Below are positions 44,893-53,759 of a DNA stretch of 64,000 nt, one piece after another. Made by a program: the position numbers and the translations under genes. Below the pieces are notes generated by a model, which had not been told where the DNA came from, made no database searches, and saw nothing but the letters and a program-made list of their open reading frames with translations. Within the stretch, counting starts at the first letter, position 1. Each line of letters begins with the position of its first letter. Source of the DNA: RCIO01 sp035555795 (GTDB lineage: Bacteria > Pseudomonadota > Alphaproteobacteria > Rhizobiales > Rhizobiaceae). The stretch spans positions 1 to 64,000 of the forward strand of contig DATMGE010000045.1 in assembly GCA_035555795.1 (NCBI GenBank), given 5' to 3'.

Positions 44893-45789
44893 TCACTCCG
44901 CGAACTTCGGGTCGAGCCAGTCGCGCAGGCTGTCGCCGAACAGGTTGAAGGCGAAGACGGCGATCGTCACCGCGAGGCCGGGGAACAGGATCATCCACGG
45001 CGCCTCGCGATAGAAGTTTGCCGCCTCGCCCGACAGCATCAGACCCCAGTCGGGCTGCGGCTCGGAGACGCCGAGCCCGATATAGGTCAGCGCCGCGCTG
45101 AGCAGGATCGCCTGGCCGATATAGCCGGTCAGCATGATGAGGTAGGGCGCGGCGACGTTGGGCAGCATGTGGCGCACGATGATGCGCGCATTGGAAAAAC
45201 CGCTGACGCGGGCCGCGTCGACATAGGGCAGGTCGCGGATTGACAAGGCGGCCGCGCGCACCACGCGGGTGACGCTGGGCAGGACGGCGATGGCGATGGC
45301 CGCGATCAGGTTGAGGTCGACCGGACCGAGCCGGTTGCGTCCCAGCACGGCGGCGGTGACGATGGCGGTGACGATGACCGGGATGGTGAGCAGGATATCG
45401 ACGAAACGCTGGATGATGAGATCGGTCTTGCCGCCGAAATAGGCCGATAGCGTGCCGATCAGCACGCCGATGGTGCAGCCTATGAAGGACGAGGCGAAAC
45501 CAACCACCAGCGCTGTGCGGGTGCCGTAGATGATGCGGCTCAGAATGTCGCGGCCGTAATTGTCGGTGCCCAGCCAGTGCGCCGCATCGGGCGCAACCAT
45601 CATCGCGCCATAGTCGTTCTTGAACGGCGAATAGGGGCTGACGACCTCGGCGAAGATCGCGACAAGGGCAAGCAGGACGATAACGACGAAGCCGACTGCG
45701 CCGACCGGCTGGCGGCGTGCGAAATCGGCCATGCTGGCGAGGAAGGCAATGCGCGGCACGGAGCGGGAGGCGGTGGCGGCCATGGTCAT
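44893..45789 (-). CDS. dipeptide/oligopeptide-type ABC transporter permease DppC
   Basis: A 298-residue permease with an N-terminal extension before the first helix, six hydrophobic segments, the HWLGTDNYGRDILSRIIYGTR block and the DPP-type EAA loop AARVSGFSNARIIVRH. It starts in the ATGA overlap with the dppB stop. Substrates of this class are di/oligopeptides, nickel, opines or sugars; the cargo is not fixed by sequence. Confidence 0.91.
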   Translation of the reverse strand: MTMAATASRSVPRIAFLASMADFARRQPVGAVGFVVIVLLALVAIFAEVVSPYSPFKNDYGAMMVAPDAAHWLGTDNYGRDILSRIIYGTRTALVVGFASSFIGCTIGVLIGTLSAYFGGKTDLIIQRFVDILLTIPVIVTAIVTAAVLGRNRLGPVDLNLIAAIAIAVLPSVTRVVRAAALSIRDLPYVDAARVSGFSNARIIVRHMLPNVAAPYLIMLTGYIGQAILLSAALTYIGLGVSEPQPDWGLMLSGEAANFYREAPWMILFPGLAVTIAVFAFNLFGDSLRDWLDPKFAE

Positions 45790-46739
45790 TGGTACCGGAT
45801 CCTCGGATTGAGCACGCAGTAGAGCAGGTCGACGACAAGGTTGATCAGCACCATCATCACCGCGATGACCATGACCATGCCCTGAAGCAGGATGAAGTCG
45901 TTGTGGCTCGCCGCCTCGATGAAGAGCTTGCCCAGCCCGTGCAGGTTGAACACCTGCTCGGTGACGATCAGGCCGCTGATGAGGAAGGCGAATTCGATGC
46001 CGATAACCGTGATGGTCGGCAGCATGGCGTTGCGCATCGCATGTTTGGTGACAACGCGCATTTCGCGTGTGCCCTTGGCGCGTGCGGTGCGGACATAGTC
46101 CTCGCGCAGCACTTCCATCATGGTGGAGCGCAGCATGCGCGCGACCACTGCCGAAAAGCGGAAGCCAACCGCCAGCGCCGGCCAGATGAGCGTGGTCAGG
46201 CAGGCGATGGGATCGACCCAGAAAGGCACAAAGGCGGGCGAAGGCAGCCAGTTGAACCAATGCAGCAGCGCCAGGATGATCAGCATGCCGATCCAGAAGG
46301 ACGGAACGGCCAAGCCCGTCATGGCGCCGATGCGTATGAAATAGTCGAAGGCCGAGTTGGGATAGAGCGCCGAGAGCGCCCCCACCGGCAGCGCGATGAT
46401 CAGGCCGATGATGAGCGCCAGCACGGCGACGTGGAGCGACAGGTTGAGCCGGTCGGCGATCTCCTCCGTGACCGGCCTTTCCGTCCACATGGAGCGGCCA
46501 AGGTCCAGCGTCACCAGACCGGCCATCCACGAGCCGAACTGCTCGTGCAGCGGGCGATCGAGGCCAAGCCTGGCGCGTTCGCGGTCGAGAACCTCCTCGC
46601 TGACCTGCGCACCGTCGCCGCGTAGCTTCACCTCGACGATGTCGCCGGGCACGACGCGCAGCGCGAAGAAGATGACGACCGCAGCGCCGAGCAAGGTGGG
46701 GATGGTCAGGACGAGGCGCTTGAGGATGTAGTTGAGCAT
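45786..46739 (-). CDS. dipeptide/oligopeptide-type ABC transporter permease DppB
   Basis: A 317-residue permease with six membrane segments, the PGD and ARLGLDRP block of the periplasmic loop near residues 31-62 and the EAA loop RTARAKGTREMRVV. ATG 46739 lies four bases after the ATPase gene. Order ATPase-B-C on the minus strand shows a single operon. Confidence 0.91.
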   Translation of the reverse strand: MLNYILKRLVLTIPTLLGAAVVIFFALRVVPGDIVEVKLRGDGAQVSEEVLDRERARLGLDRPLHEQFGSWMAGLVTLDLGRSMWTERPVTEEIADRLNLSLHVAVLALIIGLIIALPVGALSALYPNSAFDYFIRIGAMTGLAVPSFWIGMLIILALLHWFNWLPSPAFVPFWVDPIACLTTLIWPALAVGFRFSAVVARMLRSTMMEVLREDYVRTARAKGTREMRVVTKHAMRNAMLPTITVIGIEFAFLISGLIVTEQVFNLHGLGKLFIEAASHNDFILLQGMVMVIAVMMVLINLVVDLLYCVLNPRIRYQ

Positions 46740-46743
46740 CGCG

Positions 46744-48777
46744 TCAGATCCTGATGCAGGCGGCGAACTTGCCGGGCTGCTTTTCTTCGAGCGGCGGCAC
46801 GGTGGCGGCACATTCGGCAATGGCCATCGGGCAGCGGGTGCGGAAGACGCAGCCCGACGGCGGCGAAAGCGGCGACGGCAGCTCGCCCTTGATGACATTC
46901 GGTTCGCGCAGGCGCTCGACGGCGGGATCAGGCACGGGCACCGCATCGAGGAGCGCGCGCGTATAGGGGTGCAGCGGCGCATCGAACAGCGCGTCGCAAT
47001 CGCCCATTTCCATGATGCGGCCGAGATACATGACCGCCACGCGATGCGACAGGTGGCGCACCACGGCGAGGTCGTGGGCGATGAAAAGATAGCCGAGGCC
47101 AAGCCGCGTCTGCAGCTCGTCGAGCAGGTTGATGATCTGGCCCTGGATCGACACGTCGAGCGCGGAGACCGGCTCGTCCAGCACGATGAAGTCGGGTTCG
47201 TGGGCAAGCGCGCGGGCGATGCCGACGCGCTGGCGCTGGCCGCCCGACAACTGGTGCGGGAAGCGGTCTGCCATCACCGGCAGGAGGCCGGTAAGCGCCA
47301 GCAATTCCTGCACGCGCGCCTCCACCGCATCCCTGCCTCCGCGCGGCAGGATGTTGTGGACCCGGATCGGCTCGGCGATGATCTGGCGCACCGTCATGCG
47401 CGGATTGAGCGAGGAGAACGGGTCCTGAAAGACGACCTGGATGTTCTTCCACAGCGAGCGGTCGGGCTTTACCCGGTTGCCGGCGATGGTGCGGCCCTCG
47501 AAGACGATGCTGCCGGCGCTGGGTTCCTCAAGCTGGAGCACCATGCGGCCGATGGTGGACTTGCCGCAGCCGCTTTCGCCGACGAGGCCGAGCGTCTGGC
47601 CACGCGGCACGGCGAAGGAGACGTTCTCCACCGCCTTCGCCACCTGACCGCCGCCGAGCGCGAAATGCTTGCGCAGCGTGTCCACCGCCAGTTCCTCCGG
47701 CAAGGCGGGATCGGCGGCGCGGACGACGAGCGAGGCCGCGCCCGCCTCTGCCACGCGTGGCTCGTCGGCGCGCCAGCAGCGTGCCGAATGCTCCTCGCCG
47801 ACCAAAGCCAGCTGCGATTCGGTATCGCAGCGCGCGATCCGCTCGCAGCAGCGCGGCGCGAAGCGGCAGCCGGACGGCAGGCGCGACATGTCGGGCGGCA
47901 GGCCCTCGATGGTGCTGAGCTTTTCGACCCGGCCGCCGCGCAGGTTGGGCACGGAACTGATCAGGCCGAACGTGTAGGGATGCTTGGGCGCTGCGAAGAT
48001 CACCTCGACGGGGCCGCTCTCCACGATGCGGCCCGCATACATGACATGCACGCGGTCGACGTAGCGCGCGACGATGCCGAGATTATGGGTGATGATGACC
48101 AGCGAGATGCCCAGCCGCTGCACGAGATCGCGCATCAACTCCAGAATCTGCGCCTGAATGGTCACGTCGAGCGCAGTGGTGGGTTCGTCGGCGATGATGA
48201 GCTTCGGGTCGCAGGCGAGTGCCATGGCGATGAGCACGCGCTGGCGCATGCCGCCCGACAGATGATGCGGATATTGCGACAGACGCCGCTCGCCGTCGCC
48301 GATGCCGACCAGCGCCAGAAGCTCGAGCGCGCGGGCCCGCGCTTCCTGCGTCGACATGTTGAAATGGCTGAACAAAGGCTCGGTGATCTGGTCGCCGATG
48401 GTGAGTGCGGGATTGAGCGAGGTCATCGGCTCCTGAAAGACCATGCCGATGTCGCGCCCGCGCAGCTGGCGCATCTCGTCCGGCGACAGCGCCATCAGGT
48501 CCTTGCCGTCAAAGGTCACCGTGCCGCCCGTCACCCTGCCTGCGGGGCGCGGCAAGAGCCGCATCAGCGCCATGGCCGTGGCGGACTTGCCGCAGCCGGA
48601 TTCGCCGACGATGGCGACGATCTCGCCCGGCGCCACGGCCCATGAAACATCGTCCACCGCGCGCACATGGCCCCGGCTAGAGTGGAACTCCACCGTCAGA
48701 TTATCGACCGACAGAAGCGGCTGCGCGACCGGCATCGTATCGGCAGGGCGGCGGTCGATGGTCACGCTTGCGGTCAA
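46744..48777 (-). CDS. fused dipeptide-type ABC transporter ATPase (DppD-DppF)
   Basis: Two complete oligopeptide-type ATPases are fused in 677 residues. Each half has Walker A GESGCGKS, a signature (LSGGMRQR, LSGGQRQR), Walker B with DEPTTALD or DEPVSALD, and a C-terminal CxxR-rich zinc/iron-sulfur-like cysteine cluster (CRFAPRCCERIARC and CVFRTRCPMAIAEC). TTG 48777 follows GGGAGG by six bases and is my choice; an ATG at 48795 has no ribosome site. The fusion forces a 1:1 ATPase pair. First gene of the operon. Confidence 0.9.
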   Translation of the reverse strand: MTASVTIDRRPADTMPVAQPLLSVDNLTVEFHSSRGHVRAVDDVSWAVAPGEIVAIVGESGCGKSATAMALMRLLPRPAGRVTGGTVTFDGKDLMALSPDEMRQLRGRDIGMVFQEPMTSLNPALTIGDQITEPLFSHFNMSTQEARARALELLALVGIGDGERRLSQYPHHLSGGMRQRVLIAMALACDPKLIIADEPTTALDVTIQAQILELMRDLVQRLGISLVIITHNLGIVARYVDRVHVMYAGRIVESGPVEVIFAAPKHPYTFGLISSVPNLRGGRVEKLSTIEGLPPDMSRLPSGCRFAPRCCERIARCDTESQLALVGEEHSARCWRADEPRVAEAGAASLVVRAADPALPEELAVDTLRKHFALGGGQVAKAVENVSFAVPRGQTLGLVGESGCGKSTIGRMVLQLEEPSAGSIVFEGRTIAGNRVKPDRSLWKNIQVVFQDPFSSLNPRMTVRQIIAEPIRVHNILPRGGRDAVEARVQELLALTGLLPVMADRFPHQLSGGQRQRVGIARALAHEPDFIVLDEPVSALDVSIQGQIINLLDELQTRLGLGYLFIAHDLAVVRHLSHRVAVMYLGRIMEMGDCDALFDAPLHPYTRALLDAVPVPDPAVERLREPNVIKGELPSPLSPPSGCVFRTRCPMAIAECAATVPPLEEKQPGKFAACIRI

Positions 48778-48809
48778 CCGTTTCCTCCCTGTCATCCACG
48801 GCCGCGGCG

Positions 48810-48827
48810 GCTAACGAGATAGTTAGC
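48810..48827. promoter_or_regulatory. perfect 6+6 dyad in the divergent promoter region
   Basis: GCTAAC and GTTAGC flank a 6-base centre between the transporter operon (minus) and the 2-hydroxyacid dehydrogenase (plus). Placement just ahead of the ATPase gene suits an operator, and the spacing resembles sites for dimeric repressors. Ligand and protein unknown. Confidence 0.4.
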
Positions 48828-48977
48828 ACAGCGGCGGCGCGGCGCGCTTGTCGGTCGTGTCAGCGTGGTTGGATCGGCGTGACATCGCCGTGCCATCGCC
48901 CGCATGGGCCGCACGACAAGATTGACACGGCCGTTTCGGCGCGTCGAACTGCGCCACGTCAATTCAGGAGAAACGGC

Positions 48978-49943
48978 ATGAGCGCGGAAAAGAACAGTTT
49001 CAGATCGCCAGTGATCGCCTACGCGTTCAACGACAATCTCCGCAAGCATATTGCGGCGCATTGGTCGAAGCCGACGATCATCGACTACACCAAGGACCGC
49101 AAGCCCTGGGACATTCCGCCGGAGGCCGACCTTCTGATGTCGTTCCATGCCGGCTGGACCGAGGCGCCCGCGCAGGCCCCGGCCGGCTGGCCGTTCAACC
49201 TCAGGCAGATCCAGATCCTGACCGCCGGCGTCGACAAATATCCCGACTGGGCGATCAACGCCGTGCCGACGATCTGCGGACGCGGCGTATCGGCGGTTCC
49301 GATCGCCGAATATGCGGTGACCGCGATGATCGCCTACGACAAGAAATGGACGCAGCTCGCCGCGATGAAGAAGGGCGACCCGAACCCCGACATGCTGCGT
49401 ATCTCGAATCGTTCGGTAGGCCTTGTCGGCGTCGGCGCGATCGGACGGGAAGTTGCCGTGCGCGCGAGCGCCTTCGGCATGAAGGTGCGCGGCTACACCC
49501 GCTCAGGCCGCGCTCCGGAAGGCGTGCCGGTGGAGATGGTGGGCAGCCTCGCTGAATTGATGGCTGTCAGCGACCACGTGCTGATCGCTACGCCGCTGAC
49601 GCCGGAAACCACGGGCATGATCGACGCGTCCGTGCTGGCCGCCGCCAAGCCCGGACTGCACCTGATCAATGTCGCGCGCGGCGAGATCGTGGACCAGGAT
49701 GCGCTGCTGAAGGCGCTGGATAACGGAAGCATCGGCTTTGCAACGCTCGACGTCACCGCGCCCGAGCCCCTGCCCGACGGGCATCCGCTGGAGCGCCATC
49801 CCAATGTGCTGATCACGCCGCACATTTCCTGGTTGACGGAGGAGAATTTCGACCGGCTCACCGACAAGGTGATGGACGATCTCGACCGATATGCGCGCGG
49901 CGAACCGCCGGTGAACGTGGTGGACCCCTCCGCCAAATACTGA
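48978..49943 (+). CDS. D-isomer-specific 2-hydroxyacid dehydrogenase
   Basis: A 321-residue dehydrogenase that interconverts a 2-oxo acid and a D-2-hydroxy acid with NAD(P)H. The Rossmann motif is GVGAIG, catalytic Arg lies in NVARGE, Glu in APEPLP and His in TPHISW. The N-terminal substrate domain is somewhat divergent, so glyoxylate/hydroxypyruvate or other substrates are possible. CAGGAG precedes ATG 48978. It sits between the dipeptide-type transporter and its likely binding protein. Confidence 0.87.
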   Translation: MSAEKNSFRSPVIAYAFNDNLRKHIAAHWSKPTIIDYTKDRKPWDIPPEADLLMSFHAGWTEAPAQAPAGWPFNLRQIQILTAGVDKYPDWAINAVPTICGRGVSAVPIAEYAVTAMIAYDKKWTQLAAMKKGDPNPDMLRISNRSVGLVGVGAIGREVAVRASAFGMKVRGYTRSGRAPEGVPVEMVGSLAELMAVSDHVLIATPLTPETTGMIDASVLAAAKPGLHLINVARGEIVDQDALLKALDNGSIGFATLDVTAPEPLPDGHPLERHPNVLITPHISWLTEENFDRLTDKVMDDLDRYARGEPPVNVVDPSAKY

Positions 49944-50101
49944 TCGCGCCCGAGTCGCGACGGTACAAGCGGAAAGGTCGCGGCTCCCCTAACGGTCGAG
50001 GCCGGTCGGTGGAAGGATTCGGGCTGAAGCGCCGCGCAGTACGCGGTGGACGAATTGCTGGAAAGCCGGCCCAGTCCGGGCCGGCAAAGGAGGAAACTGG
50101 C

Positions 50102-51682
50102 ATGAACATATTCAGAAAGCCCGCCATTGCGGCGGGCGTGGCGGCGGCAGCCCTGCTGGCTGGTGCTGCCTTCGCAGAGGAGCCGGTGCGCGGCGGCACG
50201 CTGACACAGATCATCCCGGCCGAACCGCCGACCTTCGACTGCCACGCCACGCAGACATCGTTCGTGATGCAGGCGGTGGGGCCGTCCTATTCCTCGCTGC
50301 TGAAACCCGATGCGACGGAATATCCGAAGATCGTCGGCGATCTGGCCGAAAGCTGGGAAACCTCCGAAGACGGCATGACCTATACGGTCAAGCTGCGCCA
50401 GGGCGTCACCTTCCATGACGGCTCGACCTTCGACGCCGAGGATGTGAAGGCCACGTTCGACCGCATCATGTCGCCGCCGGACGGCGTCGTTTCGGTGCGC
50501 CAGAGCGAACTGGTGGATGTCGCCAGCGTGGACGTGGTCGATCCCTTCACGGTGCAGTTCAAACTCAAGAACAAGAACGTCGCCTTCATCAACAATCTCG
50601 CCAACCCCTGGCACTGCATCTATTCGGCCGAGAAGCTGAAGGAGAACCCGAACTACCCGGCAACCGAGGTCATGGGCACCGGACCGTTCCAGTTCGTGGA
50701 ATATGTGAAGGGCTCGCATTGGACGGCGAAGCGGTTCGACAACTACTTCCTTGAAGGAAAGCCCTATCTCGACGGCATCCGTTCGAACTTCGTCGGCGGC
50801 CCGGCGCTGACGCCGGCGCTGTCGGCGGGCCAGGCCGACGCCATGTACTGGTTCGTGACGCCGCAGCAGCGCGACCGCATCACGGAAGTGCAGGGCGACA
50901 AGGTCGTGTTCGACGAATCGCCGCTCAACAGCCTCGTTTACATCACCTTCAATGCCAGCAAGCCGCCCTTCGACGACGTCCGGGTTCGCCAGGCGCTCAA
51001 TCTGGCCATCGACCGCTACGAGGCCGATACCGCGCTGTCGAAGATTTCGGCCCTGAAGGGCGCCACGGCCTATTTCACGCCCGGCTCCGCATTCACGCCG
51101 AGCGAGGATGAGATCGCCAAGCTGCCCGGCTATGGCAAGGACATCGAGGCATCGCGCGAGCAGGCGAAGAAGCTGCTGGCCGATGCTGGCAAGTCGAACC
51201 TCAAATTCACCATCACCACGCGCAACCTGCCGCCCTTCGAGCCGCCGACGATCTTCCCGATCGACCAGTGGCGCCAGATCGGCGTCGAGGTGGACGTGGT
51301 CAAGCTCGACACCGCGCCCTATTTCGCCGCGCTCAACGAGAGCAATTTCGAGGCGGTGGTCGAGGGCTACAACTTCAATGTGATGGACCCGAACGACGTG
51401 TTCCAGAAGTTCCTGCCGGGCTCGTCCATCAACTATGCGAAGAACAAGGACGACGTGCTGGTCGATCTCTACGCCAAGCAGAAGGTGGAGACAGACCCGG
51501 CCAAGCGCGTCGAGATGGCGCAACAGTTCCAGAAGCGCCTTCTGGAGGAAGCCTATTATGCGCCGATCCTGTGGAACCGCCGCATCACGATGAACAAGGC
51601 CAATGTGAAGGGCTGGCACAATACGCCGGTCTTCGCGGTGGGCGCCGACCTCGCCGACATCTGGCTGGCGCCGGCGAACTGA
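50102..51682 (+). CDS. dipeptide/oligopeptide-type ABC transporter binding protein
   Basis: A 526-residue periplasmic binding protein (SBP_bac_5 family) with a signal peptide ending in FAEE near residue 24-27. The GTLTQIIPAEPPTFD and GTGPFQFVEYVKGS blocks are characteristic. It lies across the dehydrogenase from the dppDF-B-C operon and is the obvious partner, although on the other strand. AAAGGAGG precedes ATG 50102. A strong terminator follows. Confidence 0.92.
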   Translation: MNIFRKPAIAAGVAAAALLAGAAFAEEPVRGGTLTQIIPAEPPTFDCHATQTSFVMQAVGPSYSSLLKPDATEYPKIVGDLAESWETSEDGMTYTVKLRQGVTFHDGSTFDAEDVKATFDRIMSPPDGVVSVRQSELVDVASVDVVDPFTVQFKLKNKNVAFINNLANPWHCIYSAEKLKENPNYPATEVMGTGPFQFVEYVKGSHWTAKRFDNYFLEGKPYLDGIRSNFVGGPALTPALSAGQADAMYWFVTPQQRDRITEVQGDKVVFDESPLNSLVYITFNASKPPFDDVRVRQALNLAIDRYEADTALSKISALKGATAYFTPGSAFTPSEDEIAKLPGYGKDIEASREQAKKLLADAGKSNLKFTITTRNLPPFEPPTIFPIDQWRQIGVEVDVVKLDTAPYFAALNESNFEAVVEGYNFNVMDPNDVFQKFLPGSSINYAKNKDDVLVDLYAKQKVETDPAKRVEMAQQFQKRLLEEAYYAPILWNRRITMNKANVKGWHNTPVFAVGADLADIWLAPAN

Positions 51683-51705
51683 CGCCGCAACCCTCGCAAA
51701 CAAGG

Positions 51706-51732
51706 ACGGGCGGCCATGAGCCGCCCGTTTTC
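51706..51732 (+). terminator. rho-independent terminator after the peptide binding protein
   Basis: Nine-base arms (51706-51714, 51720-51728; ACGGGCGGC) around a 5-base loop are followed by TTTCGTT, 24 bases after the stop codon. Good intrinsic terminator. Confidence 0.8.
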
Positions 51733-51751
51733 GTTGTAACTCCGCCTGCCC

Positions 51752-52198
51752 TCAGCCCATGGGCTCGTATATGCGGTCGGCGCGGCGCTCGATCACCTTC
51801 CAGCCGGCCTCGGTCCGCGCCAGCCTGTCGTGATAGCGCCACAGAACGCCGACACCCGGCATGGCCACGGGAAGCGTGCGCTTCTCGTCGGATTTCTGCA
51901 AAAAACCCATTGAATAATAGCTGCATGTCGCAATGCCTTCGGCGTCGAAGTCGACGACGAAATTGGTCAGCACATGGCAGATGACGAGGCTGGGCGAACG
52001 GTTCCCGTAGTAGCCGGCAATCTGGTCGATCCCGCTCAGCACGCCATCGGGGCGGTGCCAGACCGCATCGGGCGCATAATGGGCGAGGCCTGCCTGGTAG
52101 TTTCCGGCGTCGAAGGCGCTGCTCATGCGCGCGACGACCTGCTGGCATGCGAAGGCCGCCAGCACTTCGCTGTCTGGTGCGGTCGTGTTCATCGTCAT
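51752..52198 (-). CDS. SnoaL-like (NTF2-fold) protein
   Basis: A 148-residue protein of the SnoaL-like/nuclear transport factor 2 fold. It has AAFACQQVVARMSSAFD at the start, VWHRPDGVLSG and a LARTEAGWKVIERRADRIY end. Members are small enzymes or ligand binders of many kinds, including steroid isomerases and aromatic-compound hydratases. The start could be ATG 52198 or 52192. Convergent with the binding protein. No partner gene. Confidence 0.7.
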   Translation of the reverse strand: MTMNTTAPDSEVLAAFACQQVVARMSSAFDAGNYQAGLAHYAPDAVWHRPDGVLSGIDQIAGYYGNRSPSLVICHVLTNFVVDFDAEGIATCSYYSMGFLQKSDEKRTLPVAMPGVGVLWRYHDRLARTEAGWKVIERRADRIYEPMG

Positions 52199-52400
52199 CA
52201 CCCTTTCTGGACCCACTGCCATAGATGGGGCAACTGATCCCAGCTGATGGAAAATTGCTAGGACGGCGAAGCGCCATCGCGCCTGTTCCAGAGTGACCTC
52301 GCCTTTCTCCTTCTTCGCGATGAACCGCGCATCCTGCTCATCGACGGTTTCAGCACCCGCATTTTCGCTGCCATGCGGGTTGCGCTGCCGCGTCGATGAT

Positions 52401-52425
52401 GTAACTTAATAACGTATCAGATTAC
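52401..52425. promoter_or_regulatory. candidate Zur-type operator 1 upstream of aztD
   Basis: GTAACTTAATA and TATCAGATTAC (11-base arms, 8 of 11 paired) flank ACG. AT-rich dyads with GTAAT...ATTAC ends resemble alphaproteobacterial Zur boxes. The location, 70 bases ahead of aztD, supports the idea. Inference from pattern only. Confidence 0.45.
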
Positions 52426-52467
52426 CCGGCAGAACAGCCTGTGCGCGGGCAGATCGGGTCATTCGAC

Positions 52468-52487
52468 TTAATGTTATAAAATATGGA
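52468..52487. promoter_or_regulatory. candidate Zur-type operator 2 / promoter of aztD
   Basis: The stretch TTAATGTTATAAAATATGG ends seven to eight bases before the aztD start codon. AATGTTATA is a good match to a Zur half-site and the other half is degenerate. It may instead be a -10 region. Confidence 0.35.
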
Positions 52488-52494
52488 GAGGTTC

Positions 52495-53700
52495 ATGCGC
52501 CCGTTCAAATATGCTCTGCTTTCGGCCCTGTTGGCCGGCGTGACGATGCCTGCGGCACTGGCGGAAGAAAAGGAAGCCTGGCGGCTGTTCGTGTCGGACC
52601 ATGGCGCGGCGACCGTCACCGCCATCGATGCGGAAAAGGGAGATGTGCTCGAGCGCCTTTCGCTCAAGGGGCCGGCTGGCCTCTACCGGACAGACAGCGG
52701 CGAAACGGTTTTCGCCGTGCAGGGCTCGGCCGGAACGGTGCAGGCTGTTCGCTCGGGCATCGCCTTTGATGACCATGGCGACCACGGCGACATCGATATC
52801 AGCGACGTGAAACTGACGGACTTTGCGCTCGCCGGCGGCAAGCCGGGCCATTTCGTGGAACTGCGCGGCAACATCGCCATGTGGTTCGATGGCGAGGACA
52901 AGGCGCAGCTTTTCACCGAGCGTGACGCCGCGCGCGGTGAGGCAAAGCCGCGCCCGGTCTCGGTGGGCGCGGCCCATCACGGCGTCGCCGTGCCCTATGG
53001 CGACTATGCGGTGGTGAGCGTGCCGAACCCCGAGGACGCATCGAAGCGGCCCATCGGCGCACGCGTGGTCAAGGGTGAGGACGAGCAGGTGGGCGCGGTT
53101 GCCGACTGTCCAGGCCTGCACGGTTCCGCCGCATCCGGCAGCATCTATGCGCTGGCCTGCAACACCGGGCTGCTGCTGATCGAGGCGAAGGACGGCGTGC
53201 CGGAGATCCGCCACCTTCCCTATTCGCCCTCACTGCCGGAAGGCAGCGCCTCGACGCTGATCGGCGGCAAGGGCATCCGCTACTTCGTCGGCAATTACGG
53301 CGCCGACCGGATCGTGCTGATCGACCCGGCAGAGGCCGACGGCTTCCGCCTCGTGCAACTGCCGACGCGGCGCGTCCACTTCGCCGCCGATCCGGTACGG
53401 CCGCAATTCGTCTATGTCATCACCGAGGACGGCAAGCTGCACCAGGTCAATTTCCTCACCGGCATGATCGCGCACTCCCTCGACCTCACGCAGCCCTATT
53501 CCATGGACGGCCACTGGAGCGATCCGCGCCCCCGGATCGCCATCGCTGGCGATGAGATCGTTGTGACCGACCCGCTCAACGGAAAGCTGCATCTGGTGGA
53601 TGCGGCGAGCTTCACGAAGACGCGCGAAATCGCCGTCGAGGGCGTGCCGTTCAACATCGTCGCAGTCGGCGGCGGCGGGCACGTCCACGCGACCGAATAG
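52495..53700 (+). CDS. aztD: periplasmic zinc metallochaperone AztD
   Basis: A 401-residue exported beta-propeller that binds zinc and hands it to the AztC binding protein of the AztABC importer. The signal peptide ends at ALA (residue 23); the acidic His motif DDHGDHGDIDI (92-102), further His at HHG and CPGLHG, and a late HVHATE tail suit the AztD family. GGAG precedes ATG 52495. The aztABC genes are not in the window. Its neighbour is a zinc-type COG0523 GTPase, and candidate Zur sites lie upstream. Confidence 0.85.
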   Translation: MRPFKYALLSALLAGVTMPAALAEEKEAWRLFVSDHGAATVTAIDAEKGDVLERLSLKGPAGLYRTDSGETVFAVQGSAGTVQAVRSGIAFDDHGDHGDIDISDVKLTDFALAGGKPGHFVELRGNIAMWFDGEDKAQLFTERDAARGEAKPRPVSVGAAHHGVAVPYGDYAVVSVPNPEDASKRPIGARVVKGEDEQVGAVADCPGLHGSAASGSIYALACNTGLLLIEAKDGVPEIRHLPYSPSLPEGSASTLIGGKGIRYFVGNYGADRIVLIDPAEADGFRLVQLPTRRVHFAADPVRPQFVYVITEDGKLHQVNFLTGMIAHSLDLTQPYSMDGHWSDPRPRIAIAGDEIVVTDPLNGKLHLVDAASFTKTREIAVEGVPFNIVAVGGGGHVHATE

Positions 53701-53759
53701 TCCACTCCAGGCAGAACCGCGCCCGGCCGCACGCGCCGGGCGCCCAAACATCATGGAAC

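Noticed and set aside
49493..51703. Long minus-strand frame opposite the peptide binding protein
   Set aside because: Shadow of a well-supported plus-strand binding protein with signal peptide.
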